This document shows, in pieces, positions 23,200 to 31,958 of a stretch of DNA of 39,965 nucleotides. Every line of letters starts with the position of its first letter. Position 1 is the stretch's first letter. The notes beneath the pieces were generated by a model, which was not told where the DNA came from, ran no database searches, and saw only the letters and a program-made list of their open reading frames with translations. Source of the stretch: a virus; IMG/VR virus record IMGVR_UViG_3300030116_004806, positions 5,361 through 45,325 of that record; one strand, written 5' to 3'. The position numbers and the translations under genes are program-made.

Positions 23200-25776
23200 A
23201 TGAGTGGACCTCTCTCTAATCCTTATATGTTTAAATCTGCAGCAGGTGCAGCTAGTTTTTATGATTACGAAATAGCAAATTCAATTAGAATGAGTAATGA
23301 TAATGATAGCACTTTAAAAATAACAGCAGGTACTCCTACAAGTAATAAAACCTTTACTTATTCTTGGTGGATGAAAAAATATACACAAGACAATAATACC
23401 ACTCAAGATTCTAATGTATTTACAGCAGGAACAGGTGGTGGTACATATGTATTTTTTGCTTTTACAGGTGCAGGTGAAGGTAATGATATGTCTAACTTTA
23501 ATTTTACAGGTGGAGGATATGGAGATACTCGTTTAAGAACAGATATGAGATTTAGAGATCCTGCGTCTTGGTATCATTGTGTAATGAGATTTGATAGCAC
23601 TCAAGCATCATCTTCAAATAGAGTTCGTTTATATGTAAATGGTGAAGAACCTACATACGATAGTGCATCTGTTCAAGGTGCTATATCACAAGATGAAGAT
23701 TTTTCTTTTTTAAATGCAAGTGGAGTAGTACAATCTTGGGGTGGTATTAGTGGTGTAGGTACAGGTCAAGAAGGTTGTGATATATATTTAGCAAACGTAG
23801 TATTTTGTGATGGGCAAAGCTATGGCCCAGATTCTTTTGGTGAAACAAAAAATGGTGTGTGGATTCCTAAAGATCCATCTGGATTAACCTTTGGTAATAA
23901 TGGTTACCATCTTAAATTTACTAACAGTAGTGATTTAGGAGAAGATTTTTCTGGTAACGATAATGACCTTACAGCATCAGGTATAGCAACACACGATCAA
24001 ACAACTGATACTCCTACTAATAATTTTTGTACTATAAATCCTGTATATAGAGGAGATCAAACAGCTGATGCAAAGTATGGAACTTTATCTGAAGGTGATT
24101 TAAAACATAGTTATTCTTCAAGTTCAGATGCACAAAGACCTTGCACAATTAAAACACCTGCATCTGGTAAATGGTATTTTGAATATTTAATAAATGGTGG
24201 TGGAGGAACTGGAGATTATTCTCCCGGTGCTGGCATTATGGACCCTAATACATATACTATGAATGGTGGTAATTATAATGATACTGGTTCTATTAACTAT
24301 CTTAATAATACTAATACAGTTAGAAAAAGTGGATCTGAAACAGGAGATTATAGTGGCTCAAGAGGTTCTAATGGTGATGTTATGGGTATTGCTGTAGACA
24401 TGGATAATGGTGCTTTTTATGTTAGTAAAAATGGAACATTCCAAACAATAGATGGGGGTTCTCAAGGTGATCCTACTTCAGGTTCTAGTAAAACTGGAGC
24501 AGGTGCAACATGGACACCAGCTAGTGAATTTACTTCTGGCATGGTTCCTTTATCATCTCCAAATGGAGGAAGCCAACCAATAATAACAATGAATTTTGGA
24601 CAAGATGGAACTTTTGCTGGACAAAAAACAGCAGGTGGAAATAGTGATGGTAATGGTTATGGTAATTTCTTTAGTGCTGTACCATCTGGATATTTAGCAA
24701 TATGCACAGCAAATTTATCTGTAGCAGAGGAAATCGATCCTGCAGAAACTGATGACAATTATCCACAAAAATTATTTTTTATGTCTAAATATACTGGTAA
24801 TTTAACTAATAGAACTATAACTACAGAAAGCCAACCAGATTTAATAGTTAATAGACAGAGTAATTATAGTCAAAATTGGTATACAGTAGATTCTACCAGA
24901 GGAATAACAGCTAATAAATATATACTATGGGATACAAATGGTGCTGAAGCAACTTTTCCTCAAAGTAATTATACCTCTGTAGGTTCTACTTCTTTTGGTA
25001 TATCAAGTGGAACTTGGTTGAATAGTACAGGTTCAGAGTATGTGCAATGGATGTGGAGAGCAAATGGTGGAACAACAAGTTCTGGCTCTGGAGATTTAAC
25101 ATCTACACATCAAGTTGATCCTAGTGGTGGTTTTAGTATTGTTAAAGCAGTAGGTGATGGTTCTGGTTCTGGAGATAAAACAGTTACACATGGTATGTCA
25201 GCAGCTCCAGATTGTATTTTAGCTAAAAATTTAGATTCAACTTTTAACTGGGATACTTACTGGTCTAGTGGTTTAACAAGTGGTTATGGATTACGATTAA
25301 ATACGAATGATAATGAATTATCTGGTCGTTGGGGTACTGTTAATTCTTCTATATTTACCTGCAAATATAATTATACTTGGGTGGGTTCAGATAACTTTAT
25401 TTATTATTGCTTCAGAAATATAGAAGGATATATCAAAGTGGGGAAATACGTTGGTAATGGAGAGGGCTCTGATGGTACTTTTGTTTACACAGGATTTAAA
25501 CCTGCATTTTTAATGATAAAACGTACTGATGGATCAAAGTCTTGGTTAGTGCAAGACAGTCAGAGAGATCCATATAATCCTGTATACCATTTGCTAAAAC
25601 CTAACAGTAATGCAGCAGAAGAAGCATATACAGATGGTACAGATTATAATGATTTTCTTTCAAATGGATTTAAGGTTGCTAGAGGAGGAGATGCAGCAAA
25701 CTTTAATAATGATGGATCAACTTATGTATTTTTAGCAATGGCACATAACCCATTTAAATACGCAACAGCAAGATAG
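23200..25776 (+). CDS. Tail protein with LamG-like, SPRY-like and C-terminal beta domains
   Basis: 858 residues, GGAG site upstream. Residues about 25-205 look like a LamG/concanavalin-type sandwich (NKTFTYSWWMKK, DPASWYHCVMRFDS, NRVRLYVNGE). About 318-470 resembles a SPRY domain (ASGKWYFEYLING, then NGDVMGIAVDMDNGAFYVSK). About 520-858 is a beta-rich region (GITANKYILWDTNG, SEYVQWMWRA, GFSIVKAVGDGSG, GFKPAFLMIKRTDG) of the kind labelled DUF7483 in marine phage tail proteins. It is probably a receptor- or glycan-binding tail appendage partnered with the fibre. Confidence 0.65.
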   Translation: MSGPLSNPYMFKSAAGAASFYDYEIANSIRMSNDNDSTLKITAGTPTSNKTFTYSWWMKKYTQDNNTTQDSNVFTAGTGGGTYVFFAFTGAGEGNDMSNFNFTGGGYGDTRLRTDMRFRDPASWYHCVMRFDSTQASSSNRVRLYVNGEEPTYDSASVQGAISQDEDFSFLNASGVVQSWGGISGVGTGQEGCDIYLANVVFCDGQSYGPDSFGETKNGVWIPKDPSGLTFGNNGYHLKFTNSSDLGEDFSGNDNDLTASGIATHDQTTDTPTNNFCTINPVYRGDQTADAKYGTLSEGDLKHSYSSSSDAQRPCTIKTPASGKWYFEYLINGGGGTGDYSPGAGIMDPNTYTMNGGNYNDTGSINYLNNTNTVRKSGSETGDYSGSRGSNGDVMGIAVDMDNGAFYVSKNGTFQTIDGGSQGDPTSGSSKTGAGATWTPASEFTSGMVPLSSPNGGSQPIITMNFGQDGTFAGQKTAGGNSDGNGYGNFFSAVPSGYLAICTANLSVAEEIDPAETDDNYPQKLFFMSKYTGNLTNRTITTESQPDLIVNRQSNYSQNWYTVDSTRGITANKYILWDTNGAEATFPQSNYTSVGSTSFGISSGTWLNSTGSEYVQWMWRANGGTTSSGSGDLTSTHQVDPSGGFSIVKAVGDGSGSGDKTVTHGMSAAPDCILAKNLDSTFNWDTYWSSGLTSGYGLRLNTNDNELSGRWGTVNSSIFTCKYNYTWVGSDNFIYYCFRNIEGYIKVGKYVGNGEGSDGTFVYTGFKPAFLMIKRTDGSKSWLVQDSQRDPYNPVYHLLKPNSNAAEEAYTDGTDYNDFLSNGFKVARGGDAANFNNDGSTYVFLAMAHNPFKYATAR

Positions 25777-25788
25777 AGGAGAAAAACA

Positions 25789-26478
25789 ATGTGGGCTAAA
25801 CTAAATTCGGATAAAGATACAATAGAAGAAATTATTGTAAATCCGAAAATAATGACAGTAGATGGGATAACCCATCCTAGAACTTTATTTTCTCTGTGGA
25901 CAGATGCAGAAAGAAAAGCTATTGGTATAGTACCAGTAACAACAAGTGGCACATCTCTTGATAGCAAATATTACATAGAACAAGATGAATCATTTGCCAT
26001 AGCTGGAGATAAAAACTCTGTAGTTAGAACTATAGGACAAAAAGCAGCAGATAAAAACCTAGCCGATGTAAACGAAGTATGGACACAATCAGAAATTGAT
26101 GATGGACAAGCTCCGGGTGGCACATCTGCTAACGATCCAAAGTTAGACGATGATGGAAATCAAATTGTTACAAAAGGTTTAAAAACTTTAGCAAAACAAA
26201 AAGCCGATGTAGATGCTAATAGTCTATGTCAAGGTTTTAACTGGCTAATACAACGAAAGGTTACTGCTGATACAGCCATACCTTCAGCAGTGGTCACCTA
26301 CATGGCAGCAGTGAGAACAGCACATGCTTCTATCTGTACAGCCATAGATAATGCCAGTGACATAGATGCATTTAAAGTTCTTCACACAACTGAATACAAC
26401 GAGGATGGTTCTGTAAAAACTATAGCTAAAGTTGACGATTGGCCTGATGACAGTGGAGTAGAAGGATATAGAAGATGA
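25789..26478 (+). CDS. Putative tail-fibre-associated protein
   Basis: 229 residues, GAGGAG site. It starts 'MWAKLNSDKDTIEEIIVNPK' and ends with a helical domain 'PSAVVTYMAAVRTAHASICT' then 'AIDNASDIDAFKVLHTT', and a C-terminal 'DWPDDSGVEGYRR'. Proteins of this layout follow tail-fibre genes in many phages and are thought to assist fibre assembly or form small tail components. No trimerisation or enzyme motif is visible. The next gene overlaps its stop by 4 bases (ATGA). Function is inferred from neighbours. Confidence 0.55.
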   Translation: MWAKLNSDKDTIEEIIVNPKIMTVDGITHPRTLFSLWTDAERKAIGIVPVTTSGTSLDSKYYIEQDESFAIAGDKNSVVRTIGQKAADKNLADVNEVWTQSEIDDGQAPGGTSANDPKLDDDGNQIVTKGLKTLAKQKADVDANSLCQGFNWLIQRKVTADTAIPSAVVTYMAAVRTAHASICTAIDNASDIDAFKVLHTTEYNEDGSVKTIAKVDDWPDDSGVEGYRR

Positions 26479-26822
26479 AATGGATACTAGTAATAGGATC
26501 AATTATAGTAATCTATGTACTCTTTGCTCCGTTTGTAAAAGCACAAGATGTAACCGGTGAGGTAGAAATGAGAGCATCTATGCGTAACATGGTCTGTGCA
26601 AAAGATTTTGATTTTGCCCATAGGGATGTGACAGAAATACATGGAGAAGAAGTTATTTGGGAAGGTGCTGTAGTTGATGGAAAGAAATTAGTAAGACTTT
26701 ATATGAACAAAGAAAATGGCAAATGGACAATTTTTGAGTTATACCCTGATGGAAGTGGCTGTGCTGCCCACGGTGGAAACGAATCAATATTGAGGGAGGA
26801 AACAAGTGGCATCATCAACTGA
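26475..26822 (+). CDS. Small secreted or anchored protein
   Basis: 115 residues with N-terminal hydrophobic segment at 4-22 (ILVIGSIIVIYVLFAPFVKA), then Q24; this may be a cleaved signal peptide. The rest is a small beta domain with Cys at 41 and 94 that could pair in the periplasm. Residues 73-105 contain RLYMNKENGKWTIFELYPDG, repeated strand-like spacing. It overlaps the following gene by 17 bases in another frame. Placed between fibre-associated and holin-like genes, it may act at the envelope during lysis or superinfection; this is unproven. Confidence 0.6.
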   Translation: MKWILVIGSIIVIYVLFAPFVKAQDVTGEVEMRASMRNMVCAKDFDFAHRDVTEIHGEEVIWEGAVVDGKKLVRLYMNKENGKWTIFELYPDGSGCAAHGGNESILREETSGIIN

Positions 26823-27015
26823 CGTAGATCCTGTAAAGATAGGAAAGTTAATACAGGCTGTAGAGACACTTTCAAAGGATGTGGAACGACTATCGAAACG
26901 ATTAGATTCACTAGAGAGCCAGTTAGACAAGGGCAAAGGACTTTTTATAGGAGTTCTGTTAGTTGCCAGTGGAGCTGGTGCAGCAATATCAACATTAATG
27001 AATAAGTGGTTTTAG
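26806..27015 (+). CDS. Putative holin (XhlA-like)
   Basis: 69 residues from a GTG start with a strong GAGGGAGGA site at 26792-26800. The N-terminal two thirds is a coiled-coil-type helix (LIQAVETLSKDVERLSKRLD, then SLESQLDKGKG) and residues 47-64 form one transmembrane segment (LFIGVLLVASGAGAAIST), with a short basic end. This coil-then-TM architecture is that of haemolysin XhlA/holin-type proteins that make inner-membrane lesions. No endolysin is adjacent. Confidence 0.6.
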   Translation: MASSTDVDPVKIGKLIQAVETLSKDVERLSKRLDSLESQLDKGKGLFIGVLLVASGAGAAISTLMNKWF

Positions 27016-27018
27016 ACA

Positions 27019-28509
27019 ATGGCAAGATTACCTATTATAAAAAGATTACAACAAGGAGGAACTGCTACTGAAGATTTACCTGCACAAACAGGTGGAGCAG
27101 GAGTTTTTCCCGGTACAACAAATGTAGATGAAGAAGGTACAACATTTGTAAAACCTTTAAGTGGTGTTACTCCAGATCAAAAAGTAGGATTAACTACAGG
27201 AGAAAAATTAACCCCTCAACAAATGGCAATGCAAACGGGGGAAGAAATTGGAGATATTTCCGTAGCTGCACAAACAGCAGCACCAACGGTAACGACAGGA
27301 CAGGCTAGTACAACAGGATTAAATGTGGCTACACCTACAGCAACAGATGCTGTTGATTTTAAACAATCTGCAGATACTTACTCAGCATATGTAGATGAAA
27401 ACTCTCCAACAGCAACTGCAGCACAAGGTAATTTATCGGCACAGTCTATAATTGGTGATCCTTCTACTATGGCCTATACAAATGCTATACAAGGAACAGT
27501 TTCAGAAGGCTCTCAAGCTACAGCTGCACAAGGAACAGTGTCTAATTTAAGTACAGTTAAAGGACAGCTGGAGTCTTTGTTTACAGCAATAAAAGAAGGA
27601 GAAGAGTTGCCTGCATGGGCTGCTCCTGCTGTACGTAAAGTAAATGCAATCATGCAACAAAGAGGGCTTGGTGCTTCTTCTATGGCAGCTGCTGCTATTA
27701 CTCAAGCTGTATATGAATCTGCTATACCTATTGCTGCACAAGATGCTAAAACCTATGCCACTGTAGATTTACAAAATTTAAATAATCAACAACAGACTGC
27801 ATTACAAAATGCTACAGTTTATGCTGCTATGGATAAGCAGAATTTAGATGCTCGTTTACAATCTGCCGTAAACAATGCTCGTTCATTTCTTTCTATAGAT
27901 ACTGCTAACTTGACAAATCAACAGCAATCAAATACAATAACTCATCAATTAGCTATGCAAAAGCTATTCAACGATCAAGCTGCAGAAAATGCTGAAAGAC
28001 AGTTTAATGCTAAGTCTAACAATCAGGTTATGGAGTTCTTTTCTGAATTAGGTACACAAGTCGAAAATGCTAACATGACTAGAGAAGCTGCTATGAGACA
28101 ATTTAATGCAGATCAGGCTAATGCTACAGGAAGATTTGTAGCACAGATGGAAGATTCAAGACAAAAGTTTAATGCAAACATGGCTGTACAAATAGATCAA
28201 AGTAATGCTGACTGGAGAAGAAACATAAATACAGCTAACACTTCTTTAATCAACGAAACAAATAGAGTAAATGCACAAAACTTATTAGGGCTGTCAACTC
28301 ATGCACAAAATCAGTTGTGGCAAAGATACAGAGATGAAGCATCTTGGGTTTTACAAAAAGCAGAGTCTGCAGCCGGAAGAGCCCATGCTTATGCTATGAC
28401 TTCTCAGCAGAATGAATTTTCAAGAGATACGTATGAACAAGAGTTTAAAGATAATACTTATGCTGAAATGGGAAAAACAGTTTTGTATAAAGTATTTGGT
28501 TTAATTTAA
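27019..28509 (+). CDS. Internal virion protein, Asn/Gln/Ala-rich coil
   Basis: 496 residues. The N-terminal 150 are Thr/Gly/Ala-rich and disordered-looking, with repeated AAQGTVS-like units. After 'PAWAAPAVRKVNAIMQQRGL' and 'GASSMAAAAITQAVYESAIP' comes a long Asn/Gln/Ala helix with repeated NQQQ and DxxNADxRxxxN patterns (about 250-450), which predicts a coiled coil. Very similar proteins are common in marine podo- and myoviruses as internal or ejected virion proteins. By order (after holin, before two more large proteins) it may correspond to T7 gp14-16-type core proteins, but no sequence relation is claimed. Confidence 0.65.
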   Translation: MARLPIIKRLQQGGTATEDLPAQTGGAGVFPGTTNVDEEGTTFVKPLSGVTPDQKVGLTTGEKLTPQQMAMQTGEEIGDISVAAQTAAPTVTTGQASTTGLNVATPTATDAVDFKQSADTYSAYVDENSPTATAAQGNLSAQSIIGDPSTMAYTNAIQGTVSEGSQATAAQGTVSNLSTVKGQLESLFTAIKEGEELPAWAAPAVRKVNAIMQQRGLGASSMAAAAITQAVYESAIPIAAQDAKTYATVDLQNLNNQQQTALQNATVYAAMDKQNLDARLQSAVNNARSFLSIDTANLTNQQQSNTITHQLAMQKLFNDQAAENAERQFNAKSNNQVMEFFSELGTQVENANMTREAAMRQFNADQANATGRFVAQMEDSRQKFNANMAVQIDQSNADWRRNINTANTSLINETNRVNAQNLLGLSTHAQNQLWQRYRDEASWVLQKAESAAGRAHAYAMTSQQNEFSRDTYEQEFKDNTYAEMGKTVLYKVFGLI

Positions 28510-28520
28510 GGAGATAAAAT

Positions 28521-29231
28521 ATGAGTGCACTTTCAGATTTATGGCATGGCATAAGAAGTGGTTTTGATATTAATAAAATGAAAAGAGATCCATTAGGAGC
28601 TGCCGGCAAGATTGCAATGATTTATGGTATAGGTAGTACAGCATATGGAGCTTTTGATCCTGCAGGTGCTAAAAAAGTTGGTGATTGGATGAGAGGTGGA
28701 TTTGGATTATACCCTAATAATTTACAATCTGCCACATATCAGAATTATCAAAAATCTGTAGGACAAGGATTTCTTGAAAGAACAGTAAAAGGAGTGGGAG
28801 GATTTCTTGCAAGTCCTTTTGAATTTGGTAGAGATTTAAGAGGATGGTACAACGGGAAGTTGTCTTGGACTAATGTTAAAGATAGAAATTTTGGTTGGCT
28901 TAATACCAAAACTGCAGCAGATACTGCATCAAGAATACTAGCAGGTAGAGGCTCTGGAGGAGGTCCTGCAGGTTCTCCAAAAACTACCCACAAAGATTTT
29001 AGAGGAAATGTATTTCCTACCCAATCAGCTAATATATCAAACTTTGGAGCAGGCCAAACCAGTGCTTATAAACCCGGAGGATACTCTCAAGGTCTTATAA
29101 CAGCAGGTATAACTCCTGAAACTTTAGCTATGCTGGGTTATAGGGCTGGACAAGTAGCTGGATCTGGAGGACAAACTGTAGATTTAGAAGACGTAGCACC
29201 TATTAAAACAACATTAACATCAGCAGTATAG
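28521..29231 (+). CDS. Hypothetical virion-region protein
   Basis: 236 residues with a GGAG site. Gly- and aromatic-rich, with no Cys and no clear membrane segment, though residues 27-45 (AGKIAMIYGIGSTAYGAF) are mildly hydrophobic. It contains basic and Trp-containing stretches near 105-125 (FGRDLRGWYNGKLSW). Residues 145-205 are Gly/Ser/Asn-rich and probably flexible. It is flanked by internal virion proteins, so a structural role is likely. The family is unknown to me. Confidence 0.55.
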   Translation: MSALSDLWHGIRSGFDINKMKRDPLGAAGKIAMIYGIGSTAYGAFDPAGAKKVGDWMRGGFGLYPNNLQSATYQNYQKSVGQGFLERTVKGVGGFLASPFEFGRDLRGWYNGKLSWTNVKDRNFGWLNTKTAADTASRILAGRGSGGGPAGSPKTTHKDFRGNVFPTQSANISNFGAGQTSAYKPGGYSQGLITAGITPETLAMLGYRAGQVAGSGGQTVDLEDVAPIKTTLTSAV

Positions 29232-29240
29232 GATAAAAAC

Positions 29241-29846
29241 ATGTTATTAAAACCAAAAAAAGAAGGAGATATGCCTCCAGAACAGGGCTCTATAGAAGCT
29301 TTAGATCCTTTTGATCACCCTATACCCGGACAGTCTTTAACAGATGAACCCGGTAAATGGTCTTTTGAAAAACCTCCAGAGTTTGTTGACGTAGACGAAG
29401 CTGTAGCTTATGTGGTAGATAAAATAGAGAATAGCAATGGGGGTAAAGAAGAATTACAAAAACATATGTTAGCTGGTATACCTATAGAAAGTATTGTAAA
29501 CACTATAGCTTTTACAGGATTTACAGATGGGCAGTGGAATCCTGACGTAGCAGAATTAATAAAATTACCTTTATCAGCCTATTTTATGATGATGGCACAA
29601 GAAGAAAACATTCCAGCTATTATGTTTAATAAAGATCCATCAGAAGATCAAGGTATAACTGATGAGCAGGTATTGGCAGGTATGCAAGAAAGCAATCCTG
29701 AAGCTTTTGCTCATTTACAGCAACAAGCAGCTATGATGCCAATGGAAGAAGAACCTATGCCAGAAGGATTTTTAGCTATGCCTCCACAAGAAGAGCTTAT
29801 GGAGTTAGAAGAACAACCAGTAATTGAAGGGGAGGGAATGATATAA
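29241..29846 (+). CDS. Marine phage protein ('FDHPIPGQSLTDEPG' type)
   Basis: 201 residues, acidic. It has the pattern 'DPFDHPIPGQSLTDEPGKWS' near residues 22-41 and then a helical domain (LAGIPIESIVNTIAFTGFTD, PDVAELIKLPLSAYFMMMAQ). This type recurs in marine myoviruses and podoviruses in the same late region without an assigned role. The C-terminal 50 residues are Met/Glu/Pro-rich and disordered-looking. The stop overlaps the next start (TAATG). Confidence 0.6.
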   Translation: MLLKPKKEGDMPPEQGSIEALDPFDHPIPGQSLTDEPGKWSFEKPPEFVDVDEAVAYVVDKIENSNGGKEELQKHMLAGIPIESIVNTIAFTGFTDGQWNPDVAELIKLPLSAYFMMMAQEENIPAIMFNKDPSEDQGITDEQVLAGMQESNPEAFAHLQQQAAMMPMEEEPMPEGFLAMPPQEELMELEEQPVIEGEGMI

Positions 29847-31948
29847 TGCCTATATCTCCATTTTTAGCTTTTACTAGAGGTGCTTTTGAAGGATATAATT
29901 TAATATCGGAAGAAGAAAGAGCCTCTAAAGCTGCAGAAAATTTAGAAAGATATAAAAAATCTTTAGAGCCTGATACAACACGTTATTTTCAAGCTATGGG
30001 ATCTAATGGTTTGGTTAAATTATTTCCATTAGCTGACGCAGGAGATTATACAGAAGAGGAACTTCTTAGATTTGATATGAATACAATTAGTGAACAGTTA
30101 ATACCAGAGAATAGAATATATATAGATCCTTATGGCATTACAAGAAATATAGATGACGATCCTGTTTTATCAAACAATGTAGATAAACGAGTTCGTTCCT
30201 ATATGAGAGCATGGTTCGATGCAAATGCTATTGAAAAAGGAGGTGAAAAAAATAAGTATACACAGTTGCCTTATGATTGGCAAAATGAGGCTTTTTTTCA
30301 ACATCCTTATTATGGTACAATGTTTACTGATATAGTAATGAATGGTATGTATGAAAAATTACCTCCACCACCTAATAACAATGCTGCTCCAGTTGTATCT
30401 ATGGATGACAATAAAAATATAAATGGTGCATATGCTACTTACAGCAATGAAACTATAGGGCCAGCATATAATAGAACTACTCAACTGTATGAAAACATGA
30501 CTCCAGATGTATTTAATAATATATTGGTTAAAAAATTTAATAAAATGAGAGGAGCACCTTCTACAGCTGCTGATTATACCCGTAAATTTGGTCTTCCTGC
30601 AATTCGTTTACACAATACTCCTGTAATAACAATGGATATTACGGAACAAGAGTATCTGCAAAATGCATTTGGGTTTCTTCTTGGTCCTAATGAACAAGTT
30701 ACTTATGGTCATATTATGCATGCATTTGTTAATCAACGTGTTCCTGATAATACAATGTTGCAAATATTTAACAATTCTTTACGAGTATACAAAGATCAAG
30801 TTGGTGACATATCTAACAGAGATATATTTAAAGCTTTTCAATTATCATCACCTGTTAGAGCAGAACATCATGGTGCCTCTGGCAGAATAGTTTATGATGA
30901 TGCTGCTAGTTATATTCAAAACCATTTTGAAATAAATTTAGAACAATTAGCAGTAAGGTCCGGTGCAGGAAAAAGTGTTGTAGAAACTGTATCTTATATG
31001 AAAAATAATTTAGCAGATTTTGAAGAAGACAATGGGTATTTTCCTCCTATTAGTAAACTTTTATCAGGACCTTTAAGTTTTCTTTCTGGTATATCAAAAG
31101 CACCGGGTGGTGCAGATTTAGTTTCTCAAACTATGTCTTTATTTACCAGTGTAGGTGAAAATTTAGGAATAAGACAAGATTCAAAAATATCAGACAAAAT
31201 GACTCGTTTAGCTAAGGCTGCTCAGTTAGAAACTCAAGGTTTGACTGGAGATAACCTTGGTGAAAAAGCAATATTGACAGCAGCAGCTACAGCAGCTAGA
31301 CATGAATATTATAAGTATATGTTAGCTTATCAACTTGCTGTAGCTATACAAGGTGGTACCGGTGGTAGAACCGTGTCCGACCAAGACGTAGAAAATATGT
31401 TAAATGCTATAGGTGATAGACTGTTTGCTAATGGAAGAGTACAAGTAGCTGTACTAAATACTATTGAAAAATTTGCTCAAGATATTGTGGATAAAAACCA
31501 ATATTGGTCTAACTCTAAGATGGGTATAGATTATGCCTATGCTGCAGATGCAATGGATAGATTTATGTATGGAGGTGTGTCTGTAAATACAGAATATGGT
31601 ACAGCTCGTACAGAATATGCAGGAGCAATGCTTTCAAATGAAATAAATAAAGTTGGTGAAGAGGAACTTTTACCTGAAATAGCAGGTCTTAGAGATAATA
31701 TTTTAAATGATGCTTTAATAGCTAAAGGTATTATTAAACCTGATGAAATTATTAGCTACAGAAGGGGAGTAGATTTTAATTTAAATTTAGAACATCATAT
31801 GAAAGTTAATGATTTTTTAACTAGAGACCAGTATGGAATGCTTGTAGATAGGCATTACTCTGGTAATAAACAAGCTCAAAAGCAATATAAATCAGATAGG
31901 GCTTATGAAAATTACGTAAAAACCCATAAGGCATATAACGAAAATTAA
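29846..31948 (+). CDS. Large internal virion protein candidate
   Basis: 700 residues, start in the TAATG overlap. Largely helical and soluble, with Tyr/Asn-rich sections and no clear enzymatic motif. Residues about 395-440 (LLSGPLSFLSGISKAPGG) are more hydrophobic. The C-terminal third is rich in charged helices ending in HKAYNEN. It lies in front of the giant 1635-residue gene, suggesting the two form the internal core ejected into the host (as gp15/gp16 do in T7). This rests on order and size only. Confidence 0.6.
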   Translation: MPISPFLAFTRGAFEGYNLISEEERASKAAENLERYKKSLEPDTTRYFQAMGSNGLVKLFPLADAGDYTEEELLRFDMNTISEQLIPENRIYIDPYGITRNIDDDPVLSNNVDKRVRSYMRAWFDANAIEKGGEKNKYTQLPYDWQNEAFFQHPYYGTMFTDIVMNGMYEKLPPPPNNNAAPVVSMDDNKNINGAYATYSNETIGPAYNRTTQLYENMTPDVFNNILVKKFNKMRGAPSTAADYTRKFGLPAIRLHNTPVITMDITEQEYLQNAFGFLLGPNEQVTYGHIMHAFVNQRVPDNTMLQIFNNSLRVYKDQVGDISNRDIFKAFQLSSPVRAEHHGASGRIVYDDAASYIQNHFEINLEQLAVRSGAGKSVVETVSYMKNNLADFEEDNGYFPPISKLLSGPLSFLSGISKAPGGADLVSQTMSLFTSVGENLGIRQDSKISDKMTRLAKAAQLETQGLTGDNLGEKAILTAAATAARHEYYKYMLAYQLAVAIQGGTGGRTVSDQDVENMLNAIGDRLFANGRVQVAVLNTIEKFAQDIVDKNQYWSNSKMGIDYAYAADAMDRFMYGGVSVNTEYGTARTEYAGAMLSNEINKVGEEELLPEIAGLRDNILNDALIAKGIIKPDEIISYRRGVDFNLNLEHHMKVNDFLTRDQYGMLVDRHYSGNKQAQKQYKSDRAYENYVKTHKAYNEN

Positions 31949-31958
31949 AGGAATTAAA

